Assembly: GCA_028023455.1 (NCBI GenBank)
Contig: JAQFVV010006208.1
Coordinates: 10,710,963 to 10,774,962 of the forward strand
DNA length: 64,000 bases
DNA from: Epiperipatus broadwayi
Taxonomy: Eukaryota; Onychophora; Udeonychophora; Euonychophora; Peripatidae
Direction of reading: 5' to 3'
Within the stretch, counting starts at the first letter, position 1; every line of letters begins with the position of its first letter. The position numbers and the translations under genes are program-made. A model generated the notes under the pieces. The model did no database searches and had not been told where the DNA came from. It saw nothing but the letters and a program-made list of their open reading frames with translations. This document shows, in pieces, positions 45,172 through 56,044 of this stretch.

Positions 45172-45232
45172 AATAATCACCAATATACGTATTTCATGCT
45201 AAACCAGCACTCATCAGTTGGTCCAGACTATC
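45172..45232 (-). ncRNA. Type I hammerhead ribozyme, family B, best-preserved copy
   Basis: The minus strand has GATAGTC-TGG-ACCAA, CTGATGA, stem II GUGC/GCAU with loop TGGTTTA, GAAA, the palindromic stem III ATACGTAT, triplet AUA, TTGGT and GATTATT. All core positions and both stem I helices are paired. The A-to-G change in the outer helix still pairs as G-U. Confidence 0.75.
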
Positions 45233-45255
45233 ATCTCTCACACATATATATATAT

Positions 45256-47110
45256 TGTAATGGATGTTTAAGACACCATTACAAAAATTATAGTTTGATA
45301 GGGGTGAAGAAAATAAAATAAATTTTTATATAAGGTTTCGTTTGTAAAACTTGATTAAAAGTTTTTTTTTAATGCTTGTACAAATATATATGTATGTGCG
45401 TGGGAATTATATTTTAATACCACAGTTATATTTGGTTTTTAATTTTTAATTTTGAAAAAAAAAAAAACTAAGATTTTTTTTTTTGTGAAATTTATGTAAA
45501 AGTAAAGTGTACAAATAGATTGCTTTTCAGATTTGGGGATTTAGATTGATAAGGCTAATTAAAAAAAAAAGAAAACAAAAAGAAAAGAATTTTTCATTAG
45601 TTCATTCCTAGATCTGTAAAGGGCAATTTATTTTGTTAATTACATAACTATTGTTATCTAGATCGAGAATTTTTAAATTTTAATTAAAAAGAAAAAGTTT
45701 GGTAATTGGTTTAAGAGATATGATTCAGATATAACAGGCTGAATCAGGCCATTGGATTATCTTTGACTAGCTTTCAATACTGGCATGAGCTAGAATACTT
45801 GCACCAGTGCAAAGAGACAGACACCAACTCTGACAGGAGAATTGCACGATTCCTGCCAAAATACTTGGAAAGAACGATTCCTGCATATTCTGAAAGCTGA
45901 TCCAGTAATTATTCTATCTAGAATGGACATTAAACCTACAGCAAGAATATTTTCTTTACCATGATGTGCTAAGCTTCTCGCCAGGACAGGTTCGGACGTC
46001 CTGTGTACCCAGAGCAACGGACTAACCTAAGAAGTCTAGTGCACTAGCTTTTAAATAAATTATTAAGATACCTTAAATTTTTGCAATTTAAATAATGTTA
46101 TCTTAGATTTGTTCCCTTTTTAAATATAAATTTATTTTTTTTAAGTTGTATATTATGTAATTCGTTTTCTGTGTGCTGGATAATTTTTTTTTTCTTTTAA
46201 TGAGTGCTAATTTCAAACCTATTACTGTCCGTCCTATTTAAGTCTTAGTAAGTAAGATAGTAGCTTATTTTAATCTCACATTCCTTGTCGTTACAGAGTG
46301 CAGTCTGGATATTACAGACTAATTTAATTGGCTTTTGGCTTGTGACCCATTTTTATTAGCCGTACTTATGTCGCGACCTTAATTATTCATAATAGACGAT
46401 TACAAAATATAATAGTCTTTAGTTTTATTTCTTAAAGCTTCCAATTCGTTTATTAGGGGCACGTACAATCATTTTAACCCTTTCTATAGGTAGATCGTGA
46501 GCTCCTAGCCTGTCTCACTCAGAGGGAGGTCAATCGATTGAAAGTAACAACTTTCAACACCCTTTTTATTATTATTAATGTTTTGGAAGCTACCTTCGCA
46601 TTTCTTCTGTTTCGACATAAGTTTGCATAAATCTCAAATACGGAGATCCAGCCTTTTCCTAACTATGGGTTATAAGCAGGAAGCTACCCCCTTCTTACGT
46701 GAGATCACTGAATACTTGCTAATACTTCTGCTACGGTCAGTATTATGCGCTCTTTCACACACAGAAAATCGCTCTCAAAGCCATATAAATATTTAAATTC
46801 AATTTTGACGAATGTACGTGTAGTACATATTTTAAGTGTGCTTTTAACGATTATTATTTAGATTTATGTTTATTTAATCATACTTTCAATAAAATTATTT
46901 ATTTACTTAGTTGATTTTGTTTTCTGTTGCTACCTTTCCAACTCACTGAACAAAACATAGATCTCATTTGCTTGATTGAGCTAGTCCGGCGCATTCGATT
47001 CGCATATCCTGTAACCCCTTAAAAATAAATGTCTAGTTCCAAATTTCGGACTAGTGGTGCCCTGGCGGTCAGTTTATGCGAGTCTAAAGCTTTTGTCCGG
47101 TATAATATAA
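45256..47110 (-). mobile_element. Element H3, inserted in family B at an AT run
   Basis: In minus orientation it starts near ATACCGGACAAAAGC and ends near CATTACAATATATA, resembling the ends of H1 and H2 (TGTACCGGTCAA and TTTCAATATATA). It sits in a TA run and is rather GC-rich in patches (45780-46020, 46480-46780). No enzyme domain is recognised; frames at 45790-46017 and 46578-46796 are unassigned. Confidence 0.45.
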
Positions 47111-47389
47111 TCAATGCTCAGTTTATATTAAGATAGCAAATCTTCCTACTTTAATGGACAGGCTTCAATCCACTGCAACCTCCAACTTTTCAGCCATCCA
47201 TATCATTGAAAATCTGATGATGAAAACTCAAATCACTAATATTATTGCCATGCCCATGTTGACCTGAAGTCACTCTGACCCCTCATGAATAGGACAGTAT
47301 CCATTAAATACATATAAGAGGGATGGACAGGATACAAGCTTGATATGTAAATATTTGAAAACCAAGCACTCTTCACAAACCTAGGAGCG

Positions 47390-47645
47390 TAATTGTAAGT
47401 ATAGAGGATTTGAACTCAGATTTTCAAGCATCCTTCAACTATCCACACCATCTCATGTAACTGACACATATGACCACACACATGTAGAAAAGATCAATAA
47501 CCACCAATATACGTATTTTGTACATGTGTGTGATCAAGTGTATCAGTGGAATGAGATAGGGTGGATAGATGAAATATGCTTGAAAGTCTGAGTTCAAACC
47601 CCCTATATTTACAATTAGGCTCCAGGTATATGAAGAGTCCCTATA
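47390..47645. repeat. Repeat family B, palindromic remnant
   Basis: Two arms of about 120 bp meet near 47517. Both carry TGAACTCAGA or its complement and CACACATGT / ACATGTGTG. The ribozyme core has been lost at the junction; only TATACGTATTT remains. Confidence 0.6.
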
Positions 47646-47649
47646 TTTC

Positions 47650-48100
47650 AAATATTATGCATATAAGTAAAATTTTGCACTCTTGGAAAATTATTCCTCA
47701 CATATTTTTCTGTTTTGTCTTACCACTATCTATTTCCAATTCTTACTGATTATCACAACTGTTTGGACACCTTAATGCTGTTTTATTTTTGCCAACACAC
47801 TGATATCTCTTTAGTTTCTCTTAACCATTTCTATATTTATGTTTACTCCTATAGTATTTATTTATCTCTTAATAATTTTAAATCATTAATCTGTCAATAA
47901 ACAATTATAATAACTCATTAAAAACACTATATTAAAAGTTACTCTAGTTTCCTTATAAATAATTCATGATTAATATATGTGTACATGTCATCTAAATAAC
48001 TAAAATGTGAAAATTATTAGACTTTTCTGTAAAATGTCTAGGTCATTTTATATTACATGTGTAAAATATTTTTTTTATCTTTTATAGAGTTGTACAATTA
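47650..48100. other. AT-rich intergenic DNA
   Basis: Nothing recognisable. Confidence 0.4.
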
Positions 48101-49618
48101 ATATTATCCTGAATGAGTTGCATCACTTCCTTTTGGTTCTTTTTTGTATGGCTAGCTTCGGATATGAGCATTATATGTGATCTTTACTGTATTGAGCCTC
48201 AATTTTGTAAGATCCTTTATATAAAAAGAAAAAAACTTTTTGTATTCATATTGTCAGAGGTTGCAAACATGGGTCTTTTTAACCAGCCCTAAATCTTCAC
48301 TACCGAACCAACATGGGACTGTATTTCATTGTAATTTCCTTCTATTTGATCTTTTGGTTAAATTTTCTTTGCCTTTTTTACATGTCTATCAACTTCAATT
48401 TGCTCAAGGATAATAGATAATTTTGTCTGTATCAAGAAAGGACCTTGTTCACCATAATAAAGTGAGATGGGTGGAGTCCAGTAGACTCATTACACATCCA
48501 ATTATAGTATCCAAAACTTGTTTGGTTCACTTGATCCATCTACGATGGTTGTTTTCAAGGTATACCCCAAAAAATCACTCATTACTCTCCCTCACAGGGA
48601 TTTTATTGAGAATTAGAGCCAATTTTTTCATTCTTATGAAATGAACAGTGTACGGTCTCATAATATAACCTGTAGCTTTCTAACGAGCGAGAAGTGGCAG
48701 TTCTGTAGAATATTGATTGTATTTTTAGCATCAGCTCTTCTAATAGGATATGCCTTAACCTATTTAGAAAATACATTGTATATGGCCACCAGGAACCTAA
48801 ACTGTTTAAAAGGTAGTCATCATCTATAGAAATCAAATGCCAGAGGTTGCTTTGATTATTTACTCATTACTTATTATTTGGTTTAGACATAAGACATATT
48901 TGGCATGACTTCAATGTAGATTAAACATTAGAATATAATCCAGGCCAATGAACAACCTACATAATATTTGCTCTATTTTTTTGGATTATAATGACTAAAT
49001 AGGCAGTGATTCTACATAATGAGCCTTTTTGAATCGATTTTGGAATTAAATTTTTCAGGGATTTTTTTTTTCATAGTGGGTTTTGTAGAGTAATAAATTA
49101 TCAATCATCTTGTAATTATCTTGAAGCATGAGTAATGTTTGATAGCTACGATGAAATTGAGGTAATTGATTTTTCAAATATAAGATAATAGGAGCATATT
49201 TTGTATCTGCCCCTTTTGAGGTTTCGAACCATTGTAATTTGGCCTTCATTAAATCATCTATGATGAATGATACAATGCCTATATAAGGATTATCTACAAT
49301 TGGACATTACTTTGGTGTTTCAATAGAATTTCTGCTGAAGATATCAGAAACTATATTCTCACTTCCGAGACATTGTATGGCTTTATAATTAAATTTATGT
49401 AGGAATAAACTCAACAAATTAAGTAGTCATTGGTTAGGTAGCTATTATTTAAAAATTGCAGGCTCTTGTGATTGGTAATTATGATGATTTCTCACTTTAA
49501 AAAAAGGATTTGAATTTGTTAAAAGCCCAAACTATGTCTAGGGGCCTCTTTCCAGTGACAGAATAGATCCAGTCTGCACCTTTCAGTGATCTGCTAATAA
49601 ACTATGGTATTTGAAGTT

Positions 49619-49915
49619 AAAACAGGCAAAACTCACTATATATATTTTGCCACACACAGAAGCTAGAGTAATCAATGGATGCCTAAGATCTAGATGCAGT
49701 GCTCTCGGATCAAAGACTCCTCACTGATGAATGCAATAAGCCAGAAACTAGTCGGGGGATATTGGATGAGTAGGCACTAGATGGAGATTTTATGCACAAG
49801 CCTTCTGGCATCCATTGATTTCGCTAGCTTGTTGTGTGTGGCAAAAAAATATATATAGTGAGTTTTGCCTGTTTTAACAGTTATACACAAGCATAAGAGA
49901 AGATGGTCATGTGAT
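49619..49915. mobile_element. Hammerhead repeat family A, copy A7 (297 bp)
   Basis: A perfect 12-bp duplication GTATTTGAAGTT flanks it (49607-49618 and 49916-49927). It begins AAAACAGGCAAAACTCACTA, with a short inverted arm, then a plus-orientation part with the ribozyme. It ends with GTTTTGCCTGTTTTAACAG and the family end segment. It interrupts the Gypsy relic. Confidence 0.85.
49709..49767 (+). ncRNA. Type I hammerhead ribozyme, A7
   Basis: CTGATGA is at 49723-49729 and GAAA at 49744-49747. Stem III is ACTAGT, the triplet GTC, and the stem I 3' side GGGGGA. Stem II is poorly paired in this copy (ATGCAATAAGCCA), so activity is doubtful, but the core and palindrome are intact. Confidence 0.65.
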
Positions 49916-50124
49916 GTATTTGAAGTTGTTGTAATGCTCTTATTTTGGAATATCTCTACCCCAAACAAAATTCATTACTAGCAGAAAAGTTGTCTAAAAT
50001 CAGGTTATGCTAACATAACTGTTTTCAAAAAATTGTTTTAATTATTTTAATATCCTGTTCTTGTTGATCTGTCCAAATTCTTTTTTGATCTTTTCTCAAC
50101 AACTTCACTAAAAATCCTTAAGTA

Positions 50125-50290
50125 ATAATTTACTAAGGCTGTAACCTTAGAAATAAGCGTCTGAAAAATACGAAGGTAGGGACCTCTATAGGCCTTAAAA
50201 ACACAAGCTTACGCTATGAAGAAAAGAGAGAATTTCTAAGGTTACAGCCTTAGTAAATTATTACTTAATATAATAATGGGCGTTTAATAA
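50125..50290. repeat. Repeat family E, inverted pair
   Basis: TAATAATTTACTAAGGCTGT at about 50127 faces its complement ending near 50268. Between the arms lies the family E hairpin, here decayed (GGGACCTCTATAGGCC). It is inserted in the Gypsy relic. Confidence 0.6.
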
Positions 50291-50949
50291 AATTTATAAA
50301 AATCCTTAAGAAAATTATTATAAAATTGATGATAAAAATTACATAAGCAAAGAAATGATCTTCTTTTCTATTGTTTGGAGATGGCAAAATTTTGTATGCC
50401 AGCTAATTTTCTGAATGGGATTTGATTTCTTTATTGTCTATTACATTCCTCAGAAATATGTCATTAGTCATAAAAGGGCTCTTCTTTAAATTAATTTTAA
50501 TATCATGTTCATGGTACATTTTAAAAATAATTCAAGATGTTACTATGTTCTATATTATTTAAAGTAATAACCACATCATTTATATAAAACACAATGATAT
50601 CTTTCAGCATCTATGATAGTATTCTATTTAAGCATTTCAAGAATCCTGCTCCAATTAGGCTGAAGACATTCTTTAGATGACCTAAGAATATCCATCATAT
50701 ATAAAGTTAGTGTATTTACAATCATCGTGATATAGATTTTCCAGTGACTGGACATAAAACCAACAGTGGTAAATACAGTCTGGGCTTTACCTTGATTAAG
50801 AGATCTTGTATAGGGCAAGGCATAACTCACGTATAGTGATGGCACCAAACTGTTTCACATCGAGTCATAACCTCACTGAACCATTTTTCTTCTTAATCAC
50901 TAAGTAAAGGGTTAATTATTGCATTGAAACAAATGCAAGAGTCCCTAGC

Positions 50950-51490
50950 TAATGGCAAAAAGACAAAAGCTAAATGCCAAAAAAATAGAGATTGATTTAT
51001 GAATAGACAATCAAGTGATAAATTCTGTCTTTTTTGTAATGCCAGGGCTAATACATGGCATGGTATTAGAATCAGATTTCCTACATAAGAATGACAGCAT
51101 CTTAGATAGTAAAAATGTGTTTATCTGTTATGAAGGCAAGATTAAATTTGGTAAATTTGGAGCAATATACATCTCAGATTAACTGTGTAAGAAATGTCAT
51201 CAATATTAATGAAATTTCAAATAAAAATCAAAGAATCTCATAAATTATTTCCAACACTTCAAAGGGCATTAGAAGATATGTTAACAACTTAGAGAATGGT
51301 ATTTCTCAAATAGATCAGAGACTATATGAGGATATGTTCATCATATCAGGGTAAAACCATACCCAGTACCATGTCAACATGTTAAAGAAATGGGAAAATA
51401 ACTTCAAAAAATACTAAATGGGAAAATCATTAAAAAGGCAAATCCTCATGTAATAAATCCTTAGATTGTTAGTTGTGATTCTTAGAAATA
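50950..51490 (+). pseudogene. Ty3/Gypsy protease end and RT start, opposite strand
   Basis: On the plus strand about 51030-51160 reads FVMPGLIHGMVLESDFL and then FICYEGKIKFG, the end of a retroelement aspartic protease. About 51350-51480 gives VKPYPVPCQHVKEM and IIKKANPHVINP, the start of a Gypsy RT. This is the part missing from the minus-strand relic next to it, so the two look like one element broken by an inversion near 50.9 kb. Confidence 0.6.
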
Positions 51491-51923
51491 AATTAGATAT
51501 CAATGAGTAATATCTGATGTCCAATGCCATCTAAATTTTTGAAGTCACATTCTTATACAATTATTGGAATCAAGAAGCAACTTTGAATATAACTGGGAGA
51601 TACTTCTTATTATCATCAAAACCCATATTAGAAAGTCATAAAAATGTGTTTTCCATGTCATGTTTAATGTTTCTTTTCCCTTTTTAGAGACACTCACTGT
51701 AAGGAACACCTCAATGGGATCTGATTAGGTTTCCATGGCCTTAGAAGGATCTGGAAAAGCACATTGTAAAACAGTTCATTGTTGTAATTGATTTTGATCC
51801 TTATCACAGGTGATGGATTTATGGAATAAGAATACCCATCACTTTCATTATATCTACTCCAACTTCATTTATGAACATTGTTGTCACTTTCTCTAATATC
51901 AATGGTCTTATCAAGCTTTGCAG

Positions 51924-51984
51924 AATATTCCCAACCCCAGACCAGTTTCTGCTACTGGCATCCTCAGTAAGGTGCTAGGATATT
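51924..51984 (-). ncRNA. Type I hammerhead ribozyme, family D
   Basis: The minus strand has ACCTTA before CTGAGGA, stem II UGC/GCA with loop CAGTA, GAAA, stem III ACTGGT (self-complementary allowing G-U), and triplet GTC, then TGGGGT. Inner stem I pairs ACCTTA with TGGGGT using two G-U pairs. The outer AATAT/ATATT also pairs. All core bases are kept. Confidence 0.7.
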
Positions 51985-52371
51985 TAAGCATTAGATTAAA
52001 AATACCAGGACAAGCCCAGCACTTTATCTAATGAGGACACCAGTAACAAAAACTGGTCTGGGGTGGTGGATCTTCTGCAAAGCTTATTAAGAGCTCATTT
52101 GTGAGCTCTATATATTACATTTGTAATACAAGCTTGTTAAATTAGGTCATGTGACATCTGACCTGATTTTTTTTTTAATTTTGTTTTTTTGCTATTAAGG
52201 CTTTGGTGATTTTATATTGCTAAAGCTATTAATATATGGTCTATCTGAACTTAGTTCAGTCCCATATGGCTATTTAAATTAGATTGCTGGATTGGAAGAC
52301 ATACGGATATCTGAAAATTTCAGATTAGTTAAAGTGCTGAGCTTGTTCTGGTATTTTTAATCTAATGATTG

Positions 52372-52431
52372 AATATCCTAGCACCTCACTGAGGAAGCCA
52401 GTAGCAGAAACTGGCTGGGATTGGGGACATT
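52372..52431 (+). ncRNA. Hammerhead ribozyme remnant, family D
   Basis: CTGAGGA (52389-52395), stem II GC/GC with loop CAGTA, and GAAA are present. The cleavage triplet has lost its U (ACTGGCTGGG), so it should not cut. A second, more decayed site at about 52030-52070 has ATGAGGA and AAAA in place of the core boxes. Confidence 0.6.
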
Positions 52432-52702
52432 CTGCAAAGCTTGTTAAGAGTTTATTTGTGAGCTCTATTTATAACATTTGTAATATAAGCTTGTTAAATT
52501 AGGTCATCTGACATCTAACTTGATTTTTTTTGTAATGTCACTTACATAAATCATAACTTTATCATAAATATATAATCAAGCATAAATTGCAGTTAATAGA
52601 TACCCAACCCCTTTAACCCTTTAATGCATCTCAGATGTAATGCCACATGTTAATGACCGCTAGAAATATAATTTATTTACTAATCACATTTAGATTTACA
52701 GT

Positions 52703-52705
<3 letters not shown>

Positions 52706-52761
<56 letters not shown>
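52706..52761. repeat. AT dinucleotide microsatellite
   Basis: An uninterrupted (AT)n run of about 55 bp, the longest in the window. Confidence 0.9.
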
Positions 52762-52763
<2 letters not shown>

Positions 52764-53947
52764 AATCTAAAATATTGAAATGATAAATAAACACTATAGG
52801 TTAAAATTATAATCTAAAAATAAACACTATTATGGTTTAAGCTCAGAGATGTTACTAAATGCTATATGCTGCAATAAAAAGAAACCATAAGGGCAATAAT
52901 AGCAATTAATAAACATATATTATGCAACATTTATCAAATTTTAAGAGGAGGAAAGCTCTCAACTCACTCTTACACATTTCAGGGAGGTTCTTAATATTGG
53001 AAGCACATTGAAACAGGTCTGTTACATAGCACACAACAATATATTGTGTATGCATATATATATAAAGTTTAAAAGAAAAGTAGAAATAAACACAGACAAA
53101 AATTTTGTAAATACTTTTCTACATTTTCTGGAATAAAATAATCCTAGTAAAAGGTTAAATAATTTTGAATTTAAAATAGAATTTTATTATAAATTAAACA
53201 ATTTTAAAAAGTCTAAATTAATATTAATATTGTATTCTGGTTTTGAAATTAAAAAAAAAGCATATTTCTGATAATTGTAAAAAATTTTATTATCTATCTT
53301 TGAAATCTTTTAATTAATGCTTGCATACATTCTACTACATATTTTGAAAAATTAGTAGATCATACTTTGATAAAAATTTCAAAGTTGCTTTCAAAAGCAT
53401 TAAAATTGTTTTTAGGCAAGATAAAGTTTTTAATTTAGTGTTTTTATCACCTCAGTGACCATATAAAAAGAGTTGATAAAAAGATTAGTTTTAATTTGGC
53501 TAATAATATTTTTGAGAAGCAGTTGGCAGAGTTTGTTAGTTGGTTTACAGAGTTATACAGATGCCATGGATTAGAGGTAGCTGAAGTTAAGACAAAAGAA
53601 GTCAGTTACCACTGGTTTGTGATGCAGGAGTATAGATGCACCTAGAATACTCACTTCTTTGACTCTATAGCCTTAAATGTGGACAAGTCAGTTTGCTGAC
53701 CTGAAGTCTATGTGGAACAAAATCAATGCCAACATTTATCTAGTTATACTTTCCTGATGAGACAATCCTGGACTGGCCTTCATCAGGAGAACCTCAGCTT
53801 GCTGAAAAAATAATTATACATATGCCATTTCAGCTATATACAGAAAAGCACAGATATACATATGTGGTGAGTAGCATTATTTAATGAGAAAGAAATTTTA
53901 AATAAATTCTTTTGAAGTAATTAGCTTAAAATGACATTTTAAAGAAC
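52762..53947. other. AT-rich intergenic DNA
   Basis: No gene seen. About 53690-53810 is less AT-rich and has GACCTGAAGTC and CTGATGAGACAATCC. That CTGATGA box lacks a following GAAA, so it is not a hammerhead. Confidence 0.4.
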
Positions 53948-53956
53948 AAGTAACTA

Positions 53957-54169
53957 GCATTGGTGGTCGAGAGGTCAGTGCGACTGCCTTGCACTAGCAG
54001 GCAGTTGCCCGGGTTGCGGGTTCGCGTCCAGGCCGATGCTATGACACTTAAAAAAAAAAAGATTTTTTGTCTTGCGTTGTTAGCCGAGAGGTATCGCAGC
54101 CGCCATGCAAGCAAGTAGTTGGTTGCAGACGGGTGTGGGTTCGCGTCCCGGCAGATGCTATGACATATG
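53957..54169 (+). mobile_element. Dimeric tRNA-derived SINE, family F
   Basis: Two tRNA-like heads in the same orientation (about 53957-54045 and 54070-54165), joined by an A-rich linker, are flanked as one unit by AAGTAACTA (53948-53956 and 54170-54178). Head 1 has a GCATTGG/CCGATGC acceptor-like pairing and box B GGGTTCGCGTCC. Head 2 has TTAGCCGAGAGG and GGGTTCGCGTCCC. The heads are different subtypes, so the dimer arose by fusion, as in some composite SINEs. Confidence 0.8.
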
Positions 54170-54179
54170 AAGTAACTAA

Positions 54180-54686
54180 TTTTACTTAAATTAAACATCT
54201 AAAAATAAAAATTTAATTCATACATAATGTTATATTTGTTTTTTTCAAAAGAATAAGTGAAATATTTTTAAAATCTATATTTTTAAATTTAAAGATGCTT
54301 CTAATTACTCAATCAGCAATAATCCTGTCAAAATTGACTCTATTTTTTAAAAAAAAGAAAGAAAAAAGAGAAACTTTTTAGATTATATATATCTGCTATA
54401 TTATTTTAAAGACATTTATAAATTTTAGTCAACAGTGACCTGTTAGGGAGAGACTGTTATAGGATAGTACTTTTTGCTTTTTTTAAAAGAAAACTATTAT
54501 GATGGAATTTGATAACACATTCATATCATCCTTATTTTTATTGATACACACATGTATGTATGAATTTTATGTATATTTTCCAAATGGAATTAATTGTGAA
54601 AGATATTTTTAATTTTGAAATTTTGATAAATTCAAATCTGATAAAAAAAAAAAAGAATTTCATTTATATATTAGTCATTATATAAA
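54180..54686. other. AT-rich intergenic DNA
   Basis: Nothing recognisable. Confidence 0.4.
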
Positions 54687-54695
54687 TATGTTTTA

Positions 54696-55688
54696 AGTAA
54701 TATTTAATTTGCGAAGTGCAGATAGATGAGATTGAAATTAAATTGAGATACTGGAAAATCTCATTGCACTCATTGTAACCCTTATCTAACAGCCAATCAG
54801 ATGTGCTGATAGCAGTCCAAATGAAAACCAAACCATAAACACCTGTCAAAGAATTTATGAAAAAAGAGCAGCTACCCTTCTCTCTACTTTTATTTCTATA
54901 TATATAAGCCAGTCGTAAGTATTTAGATTTGAAAGCATGAAGCTTTAAATATCTTCACAATTAACTCAATGAGTTTAAATTACAAATGTACAGCACGAAA
55001 TCCTACGATTTACTATGCAGCAGTTTTTCGATAATATAACTAGCAGTAAATTATGAAAATAATATTTAATTTGCAAAGTGCAGATAGATGGATTTGAAAT
55101 TAAATTGAGATACTGAAAAATCTCATTGCACTCATTATAACACCTGACAATCAATCAGATGTTAAGATAGTTTTCCGAATGACAACCAAACCATAAACAC
55201 ATGACAAAGAATTTACGAAAAAAGGGTGGCCACCCTTCTCTCTACTTTTTTTTTATATATCTAATCCAGTTGTAAGTATTTAGATTTGAAAGTGTGAAGC
55301 TTTAAGTATCTTCACAATTAACACAATAAGTTTAAATTATAAACGTACAGTGCAAAATCCTACGATTTACTACACACCAGTTTTTAGATAATATAACTAG
55401 CAGTAAATTATGTAAATAATATTTAATTCGCAAAGCACAGATAGATAAAATTGAAATTAATTTAAACTCATTGAGTTAATTGTGAAGATATTTAAAGCTT
55501 CATGCTTTCAAATTTAAATACCTACGAGTGACTTCGATATATAGAAAGAAAAGTAGAGAGAAGGGTGGCTGCCCTTTTCTCATAAATTCTTTGTTATGTG
55601 TTTATGGTTTGGTTGTCATTCAGACAGCTATCATCACATCTGATTGGCTGTCAGATAAGCATTATAGTGAGCAGAATGAGATTATAAC
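54696..55688. mobile_element. Repeat family C array with inverted end (993 bp)
   Basis: It is flanked by TATGTTTTA (54687-54695 and 55689-55697). Units in one orientation repeat at 54701, 55063 and 55420 (period about 360 bp). The last part (about 55450-55688) is an inverted copy. Each unit has a CCAATCAG box, a TATATA tract and a conserved hairpin AAATC...GATTT. Frames such as 54664-54849 and 55528-55713 are the same repeat translated. The architecture matches family A, but no hammerhead core was found. Confidence 0.7.
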
Positions 55689-55750
55689 TATGTTTTATGA
55701 AAACTCATTGTGATATTTTATATCATTCAAAAATGATAACTAAACATGTT

Positions 55751-56032
55751 TATTTTATAACAAGTCAAATATATACCTCTTAATCAATTATTGTATTTTT
55801 ATATAACTTAAAATTTTTATAATTTTTGACAAATTTAAGTATGTTCTGTTAATAAATTAATAATACATACATCTATGCACACAGATGTATGTATTATTAA
55901 TTTATTAACAGAACATACTTAAATTTGTCAAAAATAATTATAAAAATTTTAAGTTATATAAAAATACAATAATTGATTAAGAGGTATATATTTGACTTGT
56001 TATAAAATAAACATTTTATTTTATAGCAAGTC
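55751..56032. mobile_element. Near-perfect hairpin element (282 bp)
   Basis: Arms of about 125 bp around a centre near 55880 (CATCTATGCACACAGATG) are almost identical inverted copies. AAACATGTT flanks the whole (55742-55750 and 56033-56041). A short non-palindromic stretch lies at the right end. Like 4775-5061 in size and layout, but unrelated in sequence as far as I can see. Confidence 0.75.
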
Positions 56033-56044
56033 AAACATGTTCAG

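Larger units (their letters stand above)
45060..47175 (-). repeat. Repeat family B copy split by element H3
   Basis: The 3' part (45060-45250, with hammerhead and GGATTTGAACTCAG, complement of a box-B-like motif) and the 5' part (about 47112-47175, GATAGCAAATCTTC) together make one minus-orientation unit. About 1.85 kb (45256-47110) lies between them, starting right after a (TA)n run. The pieces are in correct order and register. Confidence 0.65.
48100..50910 (-). pseudogene. Ty3/Gypsy pol relic: RT, RNase H, integrase
   Basis: From 50910 downward the minus strand shows IKKKNGSVRL (RT start), then a fingers/palm stretch with LKNVFSLIGAGF and NRILS, then FYINDVVI, where YIDD or YVDD would be expected. 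Near 49400-49320 it has CLGSENIVSDIFSR, the RNase H to integrase junction signature. Near 48840-48640 come FLVAIYNVFSK, VKAYPI and ILSDRTVHF, an integrase core. Stops and frameshifts are frequent. A family A element (49619-49915) and a family E pair (50125-50290) interrupt it. LTRs were not found. Confidence 0.75.
51905..52540. repeat. Repeat family D cluster with hammerheads
   Basis: A minus-orientation arm (about 51905-51990) is followed by plus-orientation units. GCAAAGCTT and the block through AAGCTTGTTAAATTAGGTCAT recur with a period of about 357 bp (52074 and 52431). Three ribozyme sites are present, of which the first is best. The family shares TTCAG.CCCATATG.CTAT with family A, so A and D may be divergent relatives. 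No coding frame. Confidence 0.65.

Noticed and set aside
52706-52761. CRISPR-like or structured repeat
   Set aside because: It is a simple AT microsatellite; no CRISPR or other prokaryotic feature is present in the window.
53754-53780. CTGATGAGACAATCC resembling a hammerhead core
   Set aside because: No GAAA follows at a usable distance and no stem I or III can be drawn.
54664-55713. Short open frames 54664-54849 (minus) and 55528-55713 (plus) with similar peptides
   Set aside because: They are the same family C repeat read in opposite copies; the similarity follows from the DNA repeat, not from a conserved protein.
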